This document shows positions 24,401-31,032 of a stretch of DNA of 31,032 bases, piece by piece. This DNA comes from a virus. The DNA lies in IMG/VR virus record IMGVR_UViG_3300035661_000242, positions 1 to 31,032 of that record; one strand, 5' to 3'. Each line of letters begins with the position of its first letter. Positions within the stretch are counted from its first letter, which is position 1. Below the pieces are notes generated by a model. That model was not told where the DNA came from. It did no database searches and saw only the letters and a program-made list of their open reading frames with translations. A program made the translations under genes and the position numbers.

Positions 24401-27400
24401 AATAAAAGGAAATTTAACATCTATTGTATCATAAAAACCACGTAAAGTATTAGGAAAATGACTTCCAATAGGAATATAACAATTTGTAGCAGAATTCATA
24501 TCGTCAGGATCTTTATTGTATTTAATAGTATTTATAAAAGGATTAGGAAAACCAAGTATTTGATTATTATTTCTAATATTTTCAAAAGTTGGATTTATTG
24601 TTTTTTTATTTGGAGAATCTGAACTAGGAAAATTATAAATATTTGTTATAATACAATAATAAATATCATCATTATCAGTTCTTTTATCTTTATCAATTCT
24701 TAAATAATTATATCCATCAAATTCTTTTTTATCAATTAATATTTCAAATATGTCACTATCATTTATTTTTTTCTCAAGATCTAATGCTACATATTTAAAT
24801 TGATAAATTCCATATAATTTAGTTTCTAATTGATTCTCATCTTTATCCATGTGTATTTCTCTATTTACTATAATAGGACCTGAAACCTTAACCCATCCAT
24901 CTTTATCAGCATTTAATGATAAATTAGAAAAATTTTCATTAAGTGTTCTATTGATTTTATGTTTTTCATTTTCTGTATTTAATGGAATATTATTTAAATT
25001 TTCATCTTTAACTACTCTATAACATAAAACCATTTGAGAACCATCAAAAAGAGTTCCAGTTTTAATATCTTCAAATAAATATATTTTTTCAGTCGTTATA
25101 AAATTTACAGGAAGCGCTTTATGTCCACTCTCATGATTGGAATCAATTTCTACTTTTTTCAAAACATATTTTCTTTTAATTAATATTCTAGGATTTTCAC
25201 ATTTTGTTACGATTACAATTTTTTTACTTGTTATAATATCTGAAAGAAGTTTATCATTATTAGAAAAAATTCCATATTTTATTATATAAATTTTTTTATC
25301 TTCATTAAAAATTAATGGTTTTGTTTTATCATAATCTATAAAATCATGTTTTTTAACAATTTCATTTTTATCATTAAGTTCAAATAAAGAATATTTAATT
25401 TTTTTATTAATTCCATTATTAATAAATTCAAATTCTGCTTTAACTTCAGTATTAAAATAATATTTATCGCCTATTAATGTTGGGTAAATTAATTTATTAC
25501 TTGTTTTTTCTTTAAATATTAATTCAGGTGGAGATATTTTAGATTCTTTTTCAATTATGTTTATATATTTATCTATTTGATTACTAATTTGATAAGAAGA
25601 AAGTAAATTATAAGTTATAGCAGAAATGTGATATTTTCCAGGAGTTAGATTAATTGATTGAGTAAATAAAGTCCATTGACTATTACTATCAAAAAAAGTA
25701 TTATCAAAATTAAAAGAAATTAACTTTTCATTTCCTGTTTCTTCATCTATAGAATATAATCTATAAAAAATTCTTTCATAATCTATATATTGATCTGTAG
25801 AACTAAAATCTAAATTTAATTTAAATAGATTTGTAACTATTTCGTTATTAGTTGGAAGATTGATTACCGGAGGATTTATTTCAAATTGTTCTAATATAAA
25901 AAATCTATATGTATAAATTTTGTATGTTGTTATTTTATTATTTTTTCCATTTTCTATAGATTGTTCATCATTATAATTTTCTGTAGAAATAAAACATGTT
26001 ATTTGATAAAAATCTTTACCAGTAATTTTAAATTCATAAAAATCTTTTTGCTGCCCTGAAAGATCTTTAGGATGAATCTTAATATATTTTGAAAATTCTA
26101 TCTTAGATGGTAATAGATTCGTTCCTCCTCCACCAGTGTTAGGATTCGTTCCTCCTCCACCAGTGTTAGGATTCGTTCCTCCTCCACCAGTGTTAGGATT
26201 CGTTCCTCCTGTACCTGTTCCTCCAGTATTATCATAATCATTATTAGGAGGAATTACTGTATATTCTAATTTTACTGAAGGAGTTAATGATAATTTATCT
26301 ATTTTAAAATAAATATAATTATATTGGCTTACAGATGAATAATTTAATTTTATAGAACATTCATTTTCATAAATCTGATCATAATTTTGTTCATCAATAG
26401 GAATAATGTCATTATTAAAATGTATATATACATTTTCATTATTTTGATTATTAATAATTTTTGTATAACTATGTTTAATAAAAGGATATTCTTTATAATT
26501 AATTGAAAAATTACTTTTATTTTCATCAGAATCATCTATTCCATATTTTATTCCAGGTGTTACTCCATCTTTATTTGCATTTTGTTTTATTATATCTTGA
26601 TTTAATATGTTTTGTTTTTTATCATTTAATTCTTTTTCTTTTTTTTGCATTTCTTCTTTTATAACATCTTTGTATTTTTCTTTAATTCTTTCTAATAAAT
26701 TATTTTTTATAATTGTAAATTTTTCATCTTCTATTTTATAATTAATCTCCAAATTAGTACTTCTTTCACCATATTTATTAGCAGCTTTTATTTCAGCAGT
26801 TTGTTCATCTACTTTAATAAAATCTTCAAATTCATATTTTGAATATAATACTATAACTTCATTTATTTCTTGAGTTTCTTCTATTTTTTCTTTATAAGCT
26901 TCTATTAATTTATTATATAAATAATTTTTTATTTCTTCATATGGATAAGGAAAAAGTTCATCAGTAAAAATAGGTTCTAAACTTTTATCAATAGCATCTT
27001 TTAATGGTTTAATTTCAGTTCTTTGAAAATCTTTATAAATCATTAAATATTTTTCTACTAATTCATTGGAAATTCTTTCTATAGAACTTGTTAAATCTAT
27101 TTTTGATTGACTTTGTAAATATTCTTGATCTTGAAAAATATTAAAAGAAGAATTATTTAAATTATTTGAAATCATTTGAAGACGCATTTCAACAAAATAA
27201 TCTTTTAAAAATTCAGTAAAATTAAATTCTTTATTAGCATTTAATAAAAAAGCTAATGCTGTTTGTTCATTTAATCCTTCAAGAAAATTATTTAAAAATA
27301 AATTAAATTCATCATTATAAAATTTAGATAAATCATTTTTAATTACGTCTTCACTAAGAAGATTATTTTCATAAATATTTTCATAAATATTTTTTAATTC

Positions 27401-28768
27401 TTCAAATGTTTTTTCTTCTAATAATTTTATAATTCTTTCTTCAATTATTTTTTTTACTATTTTAATATATTCAGACAAATAAATGTTTTTATTAAATTTT
27501 TTAAAAGAAAGTAAAATTTCTTCTAATTCTTCTTGATTTTTTTCTTCTAATTCTTCAGGAGAATAAATTTTATATTTTTCATTTATTATCATTTTTGTTT
27601 CAGGATCTTTATAATAATCTGATTTATTTCTTTTAACTAATATATATTTTTTTATTTCTAATCTATCAATATCAAAAATATTTAATATATCTTGAAAAAC
27701 TTCATTAGTTCCTTTTTTTCTAAAAAATTTATCTATATTTTCAATTAATTTTAAAGTATAATCATCTGGAATTTCATCTAAGTTAAATATTCCATATGAA
27801 GCTAATAAATTTTTAATTTGTTTTCTATTATATTTTTCAAATTTAATAAAATCTTTTCCTAAAAATCTTTTTATAGAAAATAAAACTATCATAAATGTAA
27901 CAAAATCAAAATATCTTTCATAAGTATAACCAAAAAATCTATTATAAATATTTCTCATAAAATATTCTTTAGTACTTTCAACTTCTTTTAAAAAATTATT
28001 TAAAATTTTTTCAGGGAGTATAACATTATCACTATATTTATCTTTATTATAATAAAGCATTACAGAAAATTCTTTTTTTTCTCTACATCTTAAATAAAGT
28101 TCTGTTAATTCTTCTGTTGATATCATTATATTATATTTATTAATAAAAGTTTGTACAGTATCTATTAAATAATAATTTTCTTCTTTATAAAAATTTACTA
28201 TTTTTTTATTAATTAAAAATTCAATTGGATAAGCTTTTCTTTTTTCATTATCAATTAAAATTATATTTTTTGAATAACTTTTTGCTACTAGATTAGTGTA
28301 TACAAAAATTATTTCAAAATTTTCCCATAATAATCTTTTTATTTGTTCTTTTTGAATTTCTATTGGATATTCTTTATTTATAGTATTATTTTTTTTATTT
28401 AAAAAATCATTTAAAAGTAAATAATAATCTCTGTTATCTTTTACATAAATTTTTGTAACATCTATTAATTCACTATCAAAAAGTATATCTGTTTCAGAGT
28501 TAAAATCTTCACCTGAAAAAATTTTTAAATTTTTATATTCATTAAAAATAATTCCATTTTCTATTTGACTTTGAAAATATAATAATTTTTCTTCTTCAAA
28601 AGGTTTATATTCATTATTTAAACATTTAATAGCTTTTTGAGATTCTGTAGCCGAACGTAAAGTTTCATATGATTCTAGTAAATCATTATTTTTGAAAACA
28701 AATGTTTTAGATAATTCTATTAAAGCAGAAAAAAGTGACATTTCAGTATTAAAATTTAGTATATTCAT
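21401..28768 (-). CDS. Giant baseplate/tail structural protein, 2455 residues
   Basis: The ATG at 28768 has AAGGAG. The N-terminal 850 residues are mostly helical; residues 350-390 (FFRKKGTNEVFQDILNIFDI and following YILVKR) look like the helical block found in large phage baseplate proteins, but I cannot tie it to a named T4 gene. A repeated GGGGTNPNT linker follows at about 853-885. The middle third is a string of beta-sandwich domains: an Ig/FN3-like one at about 960-1070 (PPVINLPTNNEIV...), and a chitobiase-C-like one at about 1578-1640. The C-terminal 550 residues (from about 1900) are helical again, with the segment RRLQISVIDYDSISYEHEEF. Such a layout fits a baseplate or tail-fibre protein that reaches the cell surface. 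There is no signal peptide. It is the first gene of its operon and fills a quarter of the window. Confidence 0.82.
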   Translation of the reverse strand: MNILNFNTEMSLFSALIELSKTFVFKNNDLLESYETLRSATESQKAIKCLNNEYKPFEEEKLLYFQSQIENGIIFNEYKNLKIFSGEDFNSETDILFDSELIDVTKIYVKDNRDYYLLLNDFLNKKNNTINKEYPIEIQKEQIKRLLWENFEIIFVYTNLVAKSYSKNIILIDNEKRKAYPIEFLINKKIVNFYKEENYYLIDTVQTFINKYNIMISTEELTELYLRCREKKEFSVMLYYNKDKYSDNVILPEKILNNFLKEVESTKEYFMRNIYNRFFGYTYERYFDFVTFMIVLFSIKRFLGKDFIKFEKYNRKQIKNLLASYGIFNLDEIPDDYTLKLIENIDKFFRKKGTNEVFQDILNIFDIDRLEIKKYILVKRNKSDYYKDPETKMIINEKYKIYSPEELEEKNQEELEEILLSFKKFNKNIYLSEYIKIVKKIIEERIIKLLEEKTFEELKNIYENIYENNLLSEDVIKNDLSKFYNDEFNLFLNNFLEGLNEQTALAFLLNANKEFNFTEFLKDYFVEMRLQMISNNLNNSSFNIFQDQEYLQSQSKIDLTSSIERISNELVEKYLMIYKDFQRTEIKPLKDAIDKSLEPIFTDELFPYPYEEIKNYLYNKLIEAYKEKIEETQEINEVIVLYSKYEFEDFIKVDEQTAEIKAANKYGERSTNLEINYKIEDEKFTIIKNNLLERIKEKYKDVIKEEMQKKEKELNDKKQNILNQDIIKQNANKDGVTPGIKYGIDDSDENKSNFSINYKEYPFIKHSYTKIINNQNNENVYIHFNNDIIPIDEQNYDQIYENECSIKLNYSSVSQYNYIYFKIDKLSLTPSVKLEYTVIPPNNDYDNTGGTGTGGTNPNTGGGGTNPNTGGGGTNPNTGGGGTNLLPSKIEFSKYIKIHPKDLSGQQKDFYEFKITGKDFYQITCFISTENYNDEQSIENGKNNKITTYKIYTYRFFILEQFEINPPVINLPTNNEIVTNLFKLNLDFSSTDQYIDYERIFYRLYSIDEETGNEKLISFNFDNTFFDSNSQWTLFTQSINLTPGKYHISAITYNLLSSYQISNQIDKYINIIEKESKISPPELIFKEKTSNKLIYPTLIGDKYYFNTEVKAEFEFINNGINKKIKYSLFELNDKNEIVKKHDFIDYDKTKPLIFNEDKKIYIIKYGIFSNNDKLLSDIITSKKIVIVTKCENPRILIKRKYVLKKVEIDSNHESGHKALPVNFITTEKIYLFEDIKTGTLFDGSQMVLCYRVVKDENLNNIPLNTENEKHKINRTLNENFSNLSLNADKDGWVKVSGPIIVNREIHMDKDENQLETKLYGIYQFKYVALDLEKKINDSDIFEILIDKKEFDGYNYLRIDKDKRTDNDDIYYCIITNIYNFPSSDSPNKKTINPTFENIRNNNQILGFPNPFINTIKYNKDPDDMNSATNCYIPIGSHFPNTLRGFYDTIDVKFPFIVSQKIEKTGNMFLIDENKFIVGQSKNEPNEPLQVINGKNYYFCFDLIEKGEHEKNFYTVLEIKNDYQIRNDGFKDSEIPFPSLDDENLYILPDNKPIADSSSSLLNNVYTGSQLIKMYNYSLNYGEYDIYYILNDEYIKNSNKSDENYKIQIKNNQNFYSEKYIIDEPLRIEKTTSIYAFIKKNIEELPISDIYKKDLRIKLPDVLISPKNVNPNSESVDIMALVPDKIDKKYYSIIYTKSESNDLPIDPIVSLENFDYFDESLTITKATNFKFKLIPNEEYKEDFIEGNIIIRSYNIKGKTIENPLTLDKLTDKNNNELKISIALAEIENEFLKLDIMKNLFYSKYIQDLKNELENLNYDYKKNYIEFLVDLYKQKLYNLIKNDNQVNIRERIYSFTVTPQEKETIDNDILIKLLEIIALIKTKEYTEECFLFEDKKEYIFNDFKLTEIQKDYFNLDEINIYKKNLVNILINNFLENNSEKLNKALEYVSLDFKNQEISLTEEKINIYNYYKLIVRRLQISVIDYDSISYEHEEFVKLCLINKILELNPDYNEGKSLYFVSIPLFENNIEKIFKSLKFYDFIPFGRITISDKYWKATEDEVKSQDFNYALTKYISINNKIYNIERCYEFAFLFDTLIRLKLKYPNRTVQFPIFDSIINFVSIENENNPTPVEFIDILLGINVLLNHYFKGNNDRHDLNLKNNLIFTLNPGQNDYYMHEEFIDDLRPTAYFPKKLDNNETTVVKYDKIPELSENLFEIDEIKIFFDWLENLFEQKRNIEKESLKIESIFEYRVFLEEYKNRYRRVIENEPFGENINIYDYLSSKQNYQEYVNFLFSTFDSEENIDYANNVEKLKEFKLKRYIYLTDLLRDYINNNKYDDIIQGSFLVDKIKDILLQIFDIFKFYSTKIISGTSILVSNNPIEGNIKMIDNFTNKGKNVFRDYFNNNRSEYERMLIKMQEKNLSLPIDYQEIENQIDRNSNLNFRDEFVIIRKEKGIIID
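26116..26210 (-). repeat. 27-bp tandem repeat encoding a GGGGTNPNT linker
   Basis: Three identical 27-bp units start at 26116, 26143 and 26170 and a partial fourth starts at 26197. Each encodes nine residues of the type TNPNTGGGG. The repeat lies inside the giant structural gene at about residues 853-885 and is a flexible hinge between its helical head and beta domains. Confidence 0.95.
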
Positions 28769-28772
28769 AAAG

Positions 28773-28892
28773 CAGCTCCTTATTTATAATTATGTAAATG
28801 TTTTATGAATTTTTTTAATTAAGAAATTTTTAAATTAACAATTTTATAAACCATAAATTTAAGGAAAATAGCTATGAAACAGCTCCTTATTT
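28773..28892. repeat. 13-bp direct repeat around the giant gene's leader
   Basis: CAGCTCCTTATTT occurs at 28773-28785 and again at 28880-28892. On the minus strand the first copy is the ribosome binding site of the giant gene (AAATAAGGAGCTG followed closely by ATG). The second copy is next to the IS607 end, and has no start codon at the same place. The 95-bp stretch between them is AT-rich, with no gene, and must hold the giant gene's promoter; AATTATAAATAAGG just before the ATG contains TATAAATA, a T4-late-like box. Confidence 0.6.
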
Positions 28893-29020
28893 CTAAGACT
28901 TCTGCAGACTTATTTTATATAAGTCCGAATGATTTGGTTAAAAATAACCTTGCTAAAGGATGCATTAATAAATTTAAGAGGCAACCTTTAGAAAATCAAA
29001 TTCATTTTTTATTTTCTTAG
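28874..29020 (+). pseudogene. Possible phage gene start cut by the IS607 insertion
   Basis: A plus-strand frame of 48 codons begins MKQLLISKTSADLF, with AAGGA nine bases before the ATG at 28874. The good ribosome binding site and divergent position relative to the giant gene suggest that a real phage gene started here, and that from about the tenth codon on the frame reads into the IS607 end and antisense to tnpB. The rest of such a gene would lie right of the window. It could equally be a chance frame. Confidence 0.3.
28893..28991 (-). ncRNA. Probable omega-RNA (TnpB guide RNA scaffold)
   Basis: TnpB nucleases use an RNA made from the 3' end of tnpB and the element end. Here this region folds well: CTAAAGG/CCTTTAG (28953-28959 with 28985-28991, overlapping the tnpB stop), GGTTA/TAACC with an AAAA loop (28936-28949), and GACTTAT/ATAAGTC (28907-28925). 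The guide would be the DNA just outside the element, that is, left of about 28893, next to the giant gene's leader. The scaffold location is established for the family; the exact ends here are inference. Confidence 0.45.
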
Positions 29021-30362
29021 GATTACATAATTGATATGTTTGTATGGATATTTTTTGTTTTAAATATTTTTGTAATATATTAATTGCTCCATTAATATCT
29101 GCATGAAATATTAAATTTTCTTTTTTATCTTTAAATAATGATACATTTAATTTACCATTTTGCATGAAACCTCTAACCCCACTTGGTTGATTCGGTTTAT
29201 GTTTAATATCAAATTTCCATACTTCGTCATTTATACATGATAATTTACTAGTATAACTTTCTTCTTGTTCAATATAAGTTATGCCTTCTTCATTTAACCT
29301 ATATTCTAAAATATGATAAATTAATTCATAAGGTAATAAATATGCTATTTTATTATTATTTTTACCAATATTAATATTGGATTTCATTTTTTTATTTCTT
29401 CCTATAACTAAAGTCCCGACATTATTTTTCTTTAAATATTTTATTATATAATTTACTATTTTATGAATTTCATTTTTATGAATTCTATTCCTTTGATTAT
29501 ATAAATAGTTTTTTAAATGTTTATTTTTCTTTTTATCTAATTTAGGAATTAGATTCATTAATTTTCTATTAATTCTTTTTATAGATGAAAAATCTATTAA
29601 AAGTGAATTTACATCTTGAACAAATAAGGTTATTAATGTATTAAAGCCTAAATCTATTGAAGCGTATTTATTATTTATATTATTATTTAATTTTATTTCT
29701 TTTTCAATTGAAGCGTATTTATTATTTATATTATTATTTAATTTTATTTCTTTTTCATATGTTATTATCATATAATATTCGTCATGTATAAAACCTAATG
29801 TTATATTTTTTATATTTTTATTTTTTAATAAATCTGGATTTACATAGTAACTAAAAAACATTTTACCTTTATCACTTAATTTACTAAATATATTAGCATA
29901 TATTAACCCATTTTTATATTTTACTAGATTTGAATTTATATCTATAGATCCTTTATAAATGTTTTTTAATTTTTTAGGTTTAAAATTAAAATAATTTATA
30001 TTACTATTATTATAATTTTTATGTGTTACTTGAATATTACTATTTAATTCTTTTACTATATCGACTATAATTTTATTTGAATAAATTTTAAATTCTAATA
30101 ATTGTTTATATAATTGTCTTAATTCATTATTACTATTTAATATTTCGATTAATCTTTTAGTTTCAGGTTTATATTTTACATCGTTAGCTAATAATTGTCT
30201 TACTATAGCAAAATTTAAAATTAATTTTTTATCTTCTTTTTCTAATTTATTATATATTAATAAAATTATATTTTTTAAATGTTGTTTAGTCTTAACTAGA
30301 GAGTGTATAAATTGTTTTTTATTTTTATCTTTTATCAAAATTCTTATATTTCTAATTGCCAT
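28974..30362 (-). CDS. tnpB: TnpB RNA-guided nuclease (zinc-finger-less type)
   Basis: The protein has 462 residues. RuvC catalytic residues are present: D237 in YASIDLGFN, E368 in IEQEESYTSK, and D422 in FHADINGAINIL. The usual CxxC...CxxC zinc finger between the second and third motifs is absent; instead there is one Cys (LSCINDE) and a PSGVRGFMQNGKLN stretch, a variant known in some TnpB groups. The N-terminal half has the normal WED/REC-type helical content. A perfect 51-bp tandem duplication adds 17 residues directly before the first RuvC motif. It overlaps tnpA by 11 bases (coupled start). It would cut DNA next to a guide match, helping the element persist; activity is uncertain because of the duplication. 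Confidence 0.88.
   Translation of the reverse strand: MAIRNIRILIKDKNKKQFIHSLVKTKQHLKNIILLIYNKLEKEDKKLILNFAIVRQLLANDVKYKPETKRLIEILNSNNELRQLYKQLLEFKIYSNKIIVDIVKELNSNIQVTHKNYNNSNINYFNFKPKKLKNIYKGSIDINSNLVKYKNGLIYANIFSKLSDKGKMFFSYYVNPDLLKNKNIKNITLGFIHDEYYMIITYEKEIKLNNNINNKYASIEKEIKLNNNINNKYASIDLGFNTLITLFVQDVNSLLIDFSSIKRINRKLMNLIPKLDKKKNKHLKNYLYNQRNRIHKNEIHKIVNYIIKYLKKNNVGTLVIGRNKKMKSNINIGKNNNKIAYLLPYELIYHILEYRLNEEGITYIEQEESYTSKLSCINDEVWKFDIKHKPNQPSGVRGFMQNGKLNVSLFKDKKENLIFHADINGAINILQKYLKQKISIQTYQLCNPKKIKNEFDFLKVAS
29656..29757 (-). repeat. Perfect 51-bp tandem duplication inside tnpB
   Basis: Bases 29656-29706 and 29707-29757 are identical. The duplication is in frame and gives EKEIKLNNNINNKYASI twice, at about residues 203-219 and 220-236, immediately before the RuvC-I Asp. 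Absence of any difference implies a very recent event. Confidence 0.97.
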
Positions 30363-30951
30363 TTTTTATTGCATCCTTAATTTTATTTTTATAATTTCTT
30401 AAACCATATAATCTCGCAGAAAATACATGAATAATTGTCATTAAATCAGTTATTAATTCATCTTCTGGAGAGGTTTTTTCTAAATTTATTATAGTTAATT
30501 TTACATTATATTTTTCAAATAAAAATTCCAATAATTCAAATCCAAATCTAACTAATCTATCTTTATATGTTATAATAATTTCTTCAATTTCATTATTTAA
30601 TACCATTTCTAACATTTTTAAAAAACCTTTACGTCTATAATTTATTCCAGAACCAATATCTTTTATATACTCATCTATTATTTTTCCAGAGTTTATTGCA
30701 TAAGTTTGTATATATTCTAGTTGATTTTCTAATTCTTTCTTTTGAGAATTTGATGATACTCTATAATATGCTATAGTTTTTCTATTTCTTTCTTTTTCAA
30801 TATTTAAATATTTTAAAACATCTTTTTTAAAATAATATTTTCTACCATTTTTCCTATAGGGGATTAATTGACCTCTTTCTTCTAATCTAAATAAAGTTCT
30901 TTGGCTAATTTTAAGAAATTCACAGACTTCTTTAGACTTCATTATTTCCAT
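30352..30951 (-). CDS. tnpA: IS607-family serine recombinase TnpA
   Basis: The 199-residue protein has a MerR-like helix-turn-helix at residues 4-50 (SKEVCEFLKISQRTLFRLEERG, with the wing RKNGRKYYF) and a resolvase-type catalytic domain after it. The nucleophile is S66 in AYYRVSSNSQ; D131, R132 and R135 lie in TYKDRLVRFGFELLE, which is the conserved DRL.RFG motif. This HTH-first order is typical of IS607 transposases and differs from ordinary resolvases. The ATG at 30951 has AAAGGAG. It catalyses excision and insertion through a circular form, with no target-site duplication. It appears intact. Confidence 0.95.
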   Translation of the reverse strand: MEIMKSKEVCEFLKISQRTLFRLEERGQLIPYRKNGRKYYFKKDVLKYLNIEKERNRKTIAYYRVSSNSQKKELENQLEYIQTYAINSGKIIDEYIKDIGSGINYRRKGFLKMLEMVLNNEIEEIIITYKDRLVRFGFELLEFLFEKYNVKLTIINLEKTSPEDELITDLMTIIHVFSARLYGLRNYKNKIKDAIKNGN

Positions 30952-31032
30952 TTTTATTCTCCTTTCGTTTATATTTAATATTTTGTTTTAAAATTTAGTC
31001 TAAAAAAGTCTGTTTTTTAATTAACTTAAGAA
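30952..31032 (-). promoter_or_regulatory. Upstream end of the IS607 element with TnpA-site-like motifs
   Basis: This 81-bp gap holds the ribosome binding site of tnpA and two copies of a GTCT motif (TAGTCT at 30996 and AAGTCT at 31006), mirrored at the other element end. It must carry the tnpA promoter; AATATTAAATATAAA on the minus strand is a possible AT-rich -10 region. The element boundary is either here or just beyond the window. Confidence 0.45.

Larger units (their letters stand above)
28893..31032 (-). mobile_element. IS607-family insertion sequence (tnpA-tnpB), right boundary not seen
   Basis: The element carries an IS607-type serine recombinase and an overlapping tnpB, both on the minus strand. 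IS607 elements do not make target-site duplications, so the ends cannot be fixed from the sequence. The end downstream of tnpB contains AGACTT twice (28896-28901 and 28906-28911) plus a hairpin GACTTAT/ATAAGTC; the end upstream of tnpA contains the complementary AAGTCT (31006-31011) and TAGTCT (30996-31001). These are likely TnpA sites. I take the left boundary near 28893 and the right one at or beyond the window edge. Confidence 0.75.

Noticed and set aside
26350-26535. Minus-strand frame of 61 codons inside the giant gene
   Set aside because: Overlaps the 2455-residue gene in another frame and consists mostly of Ile, Leu and Met from AT-rich codons; no initiation signal.
28920-28950. tRNA-like stem with TTCGGACT near the IS607 end
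   Set aside because: No acceptor stem, anticodon arm or T-loop consensus can be assembled; the stems fit the omega-RNA scaffold better.

Overview
The window looks like part of the genome of a large, strongly AT-rich tailed phage (a jumbo-phage-type myovirus). The evidence is a T4-type prohead protease, a T4-type baseplate block, a very large baseplate or tail protein, a phage primase and RNase H, a phage chaperonin, and two separate genes for pieces of a multisubunit RNA polymerase beta-prime subunit. The standard genetic code fits: genes end mostly in TAA, sometimes TAG, once in TGA. Clear AGGAG-type ribosome binding sites suggest a bacterial host of low GC, but nothing here names the host. 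I found no tRNA, rRNA or CRISPR array.

Layout. 1-631 (-): an incomplete gene for a Q/P/N-rich protein carrying six copies of a MQDFFGDDNQ motif; it runs off the left edge. 717-2860 (+): prohead protease and two further genes. 2857-4260 (-): a membrane-anchored coiled-coil protein and an unknown protein. 4419-5051 (+): a membrane-anchored lytic transglycosylase. 9820-5101 (-): a likely replication module with two unknowns, a zinc-finger/Toprim primase, RNase H and another unknown. 13566-9923 (-): a tightly coupled operon of gp25-like baseplate wedge, gp26-like baseplate hub, a small partner, and a GroEL-like chaperonin. 13684-14439 (+): a lone PD-(D/E)XK nuclease. 19243-14458 (-): RNA polymerase beta-prime N-terminal part among unknowns. 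28768-19476 (-): a 2455-residue structural protein, a small structural protein and the beta-prime C-terminal part. About 28893 to the right edge: an IS607-family element with serine recombinase TnpA, TnpB, and a probable omega-RNA end.

Transcription units are well marked. Seven hairpin terminators lie in the gaps, several placed between convergent genes so that they can serve both strands. Two divergent gaps share the same perfect palindrome AAATTATAATTT, which is a TATAAT -10 box on both strands and so a candidate bidirectional promoter.

The observations most worth following are: (a) the chaperonin is translationally coupled to baseplate-hub genes that keep the T4 order 25-26-51; (b) beta-prime is split, the two halves are in reversed order, the C-terminal piece stops inside the trigger loop, and its bridge helix appears about ten residues short; (c) the repeated MQDFFGDDNQ motif in a disordered protein beside the prohead protease; (d) a perfect 51-bp tandem duplication immediately before the first RuvC aspartate of TnpB; (e) a terminator palindrome that encodes the same C-terminal residues on both strands.
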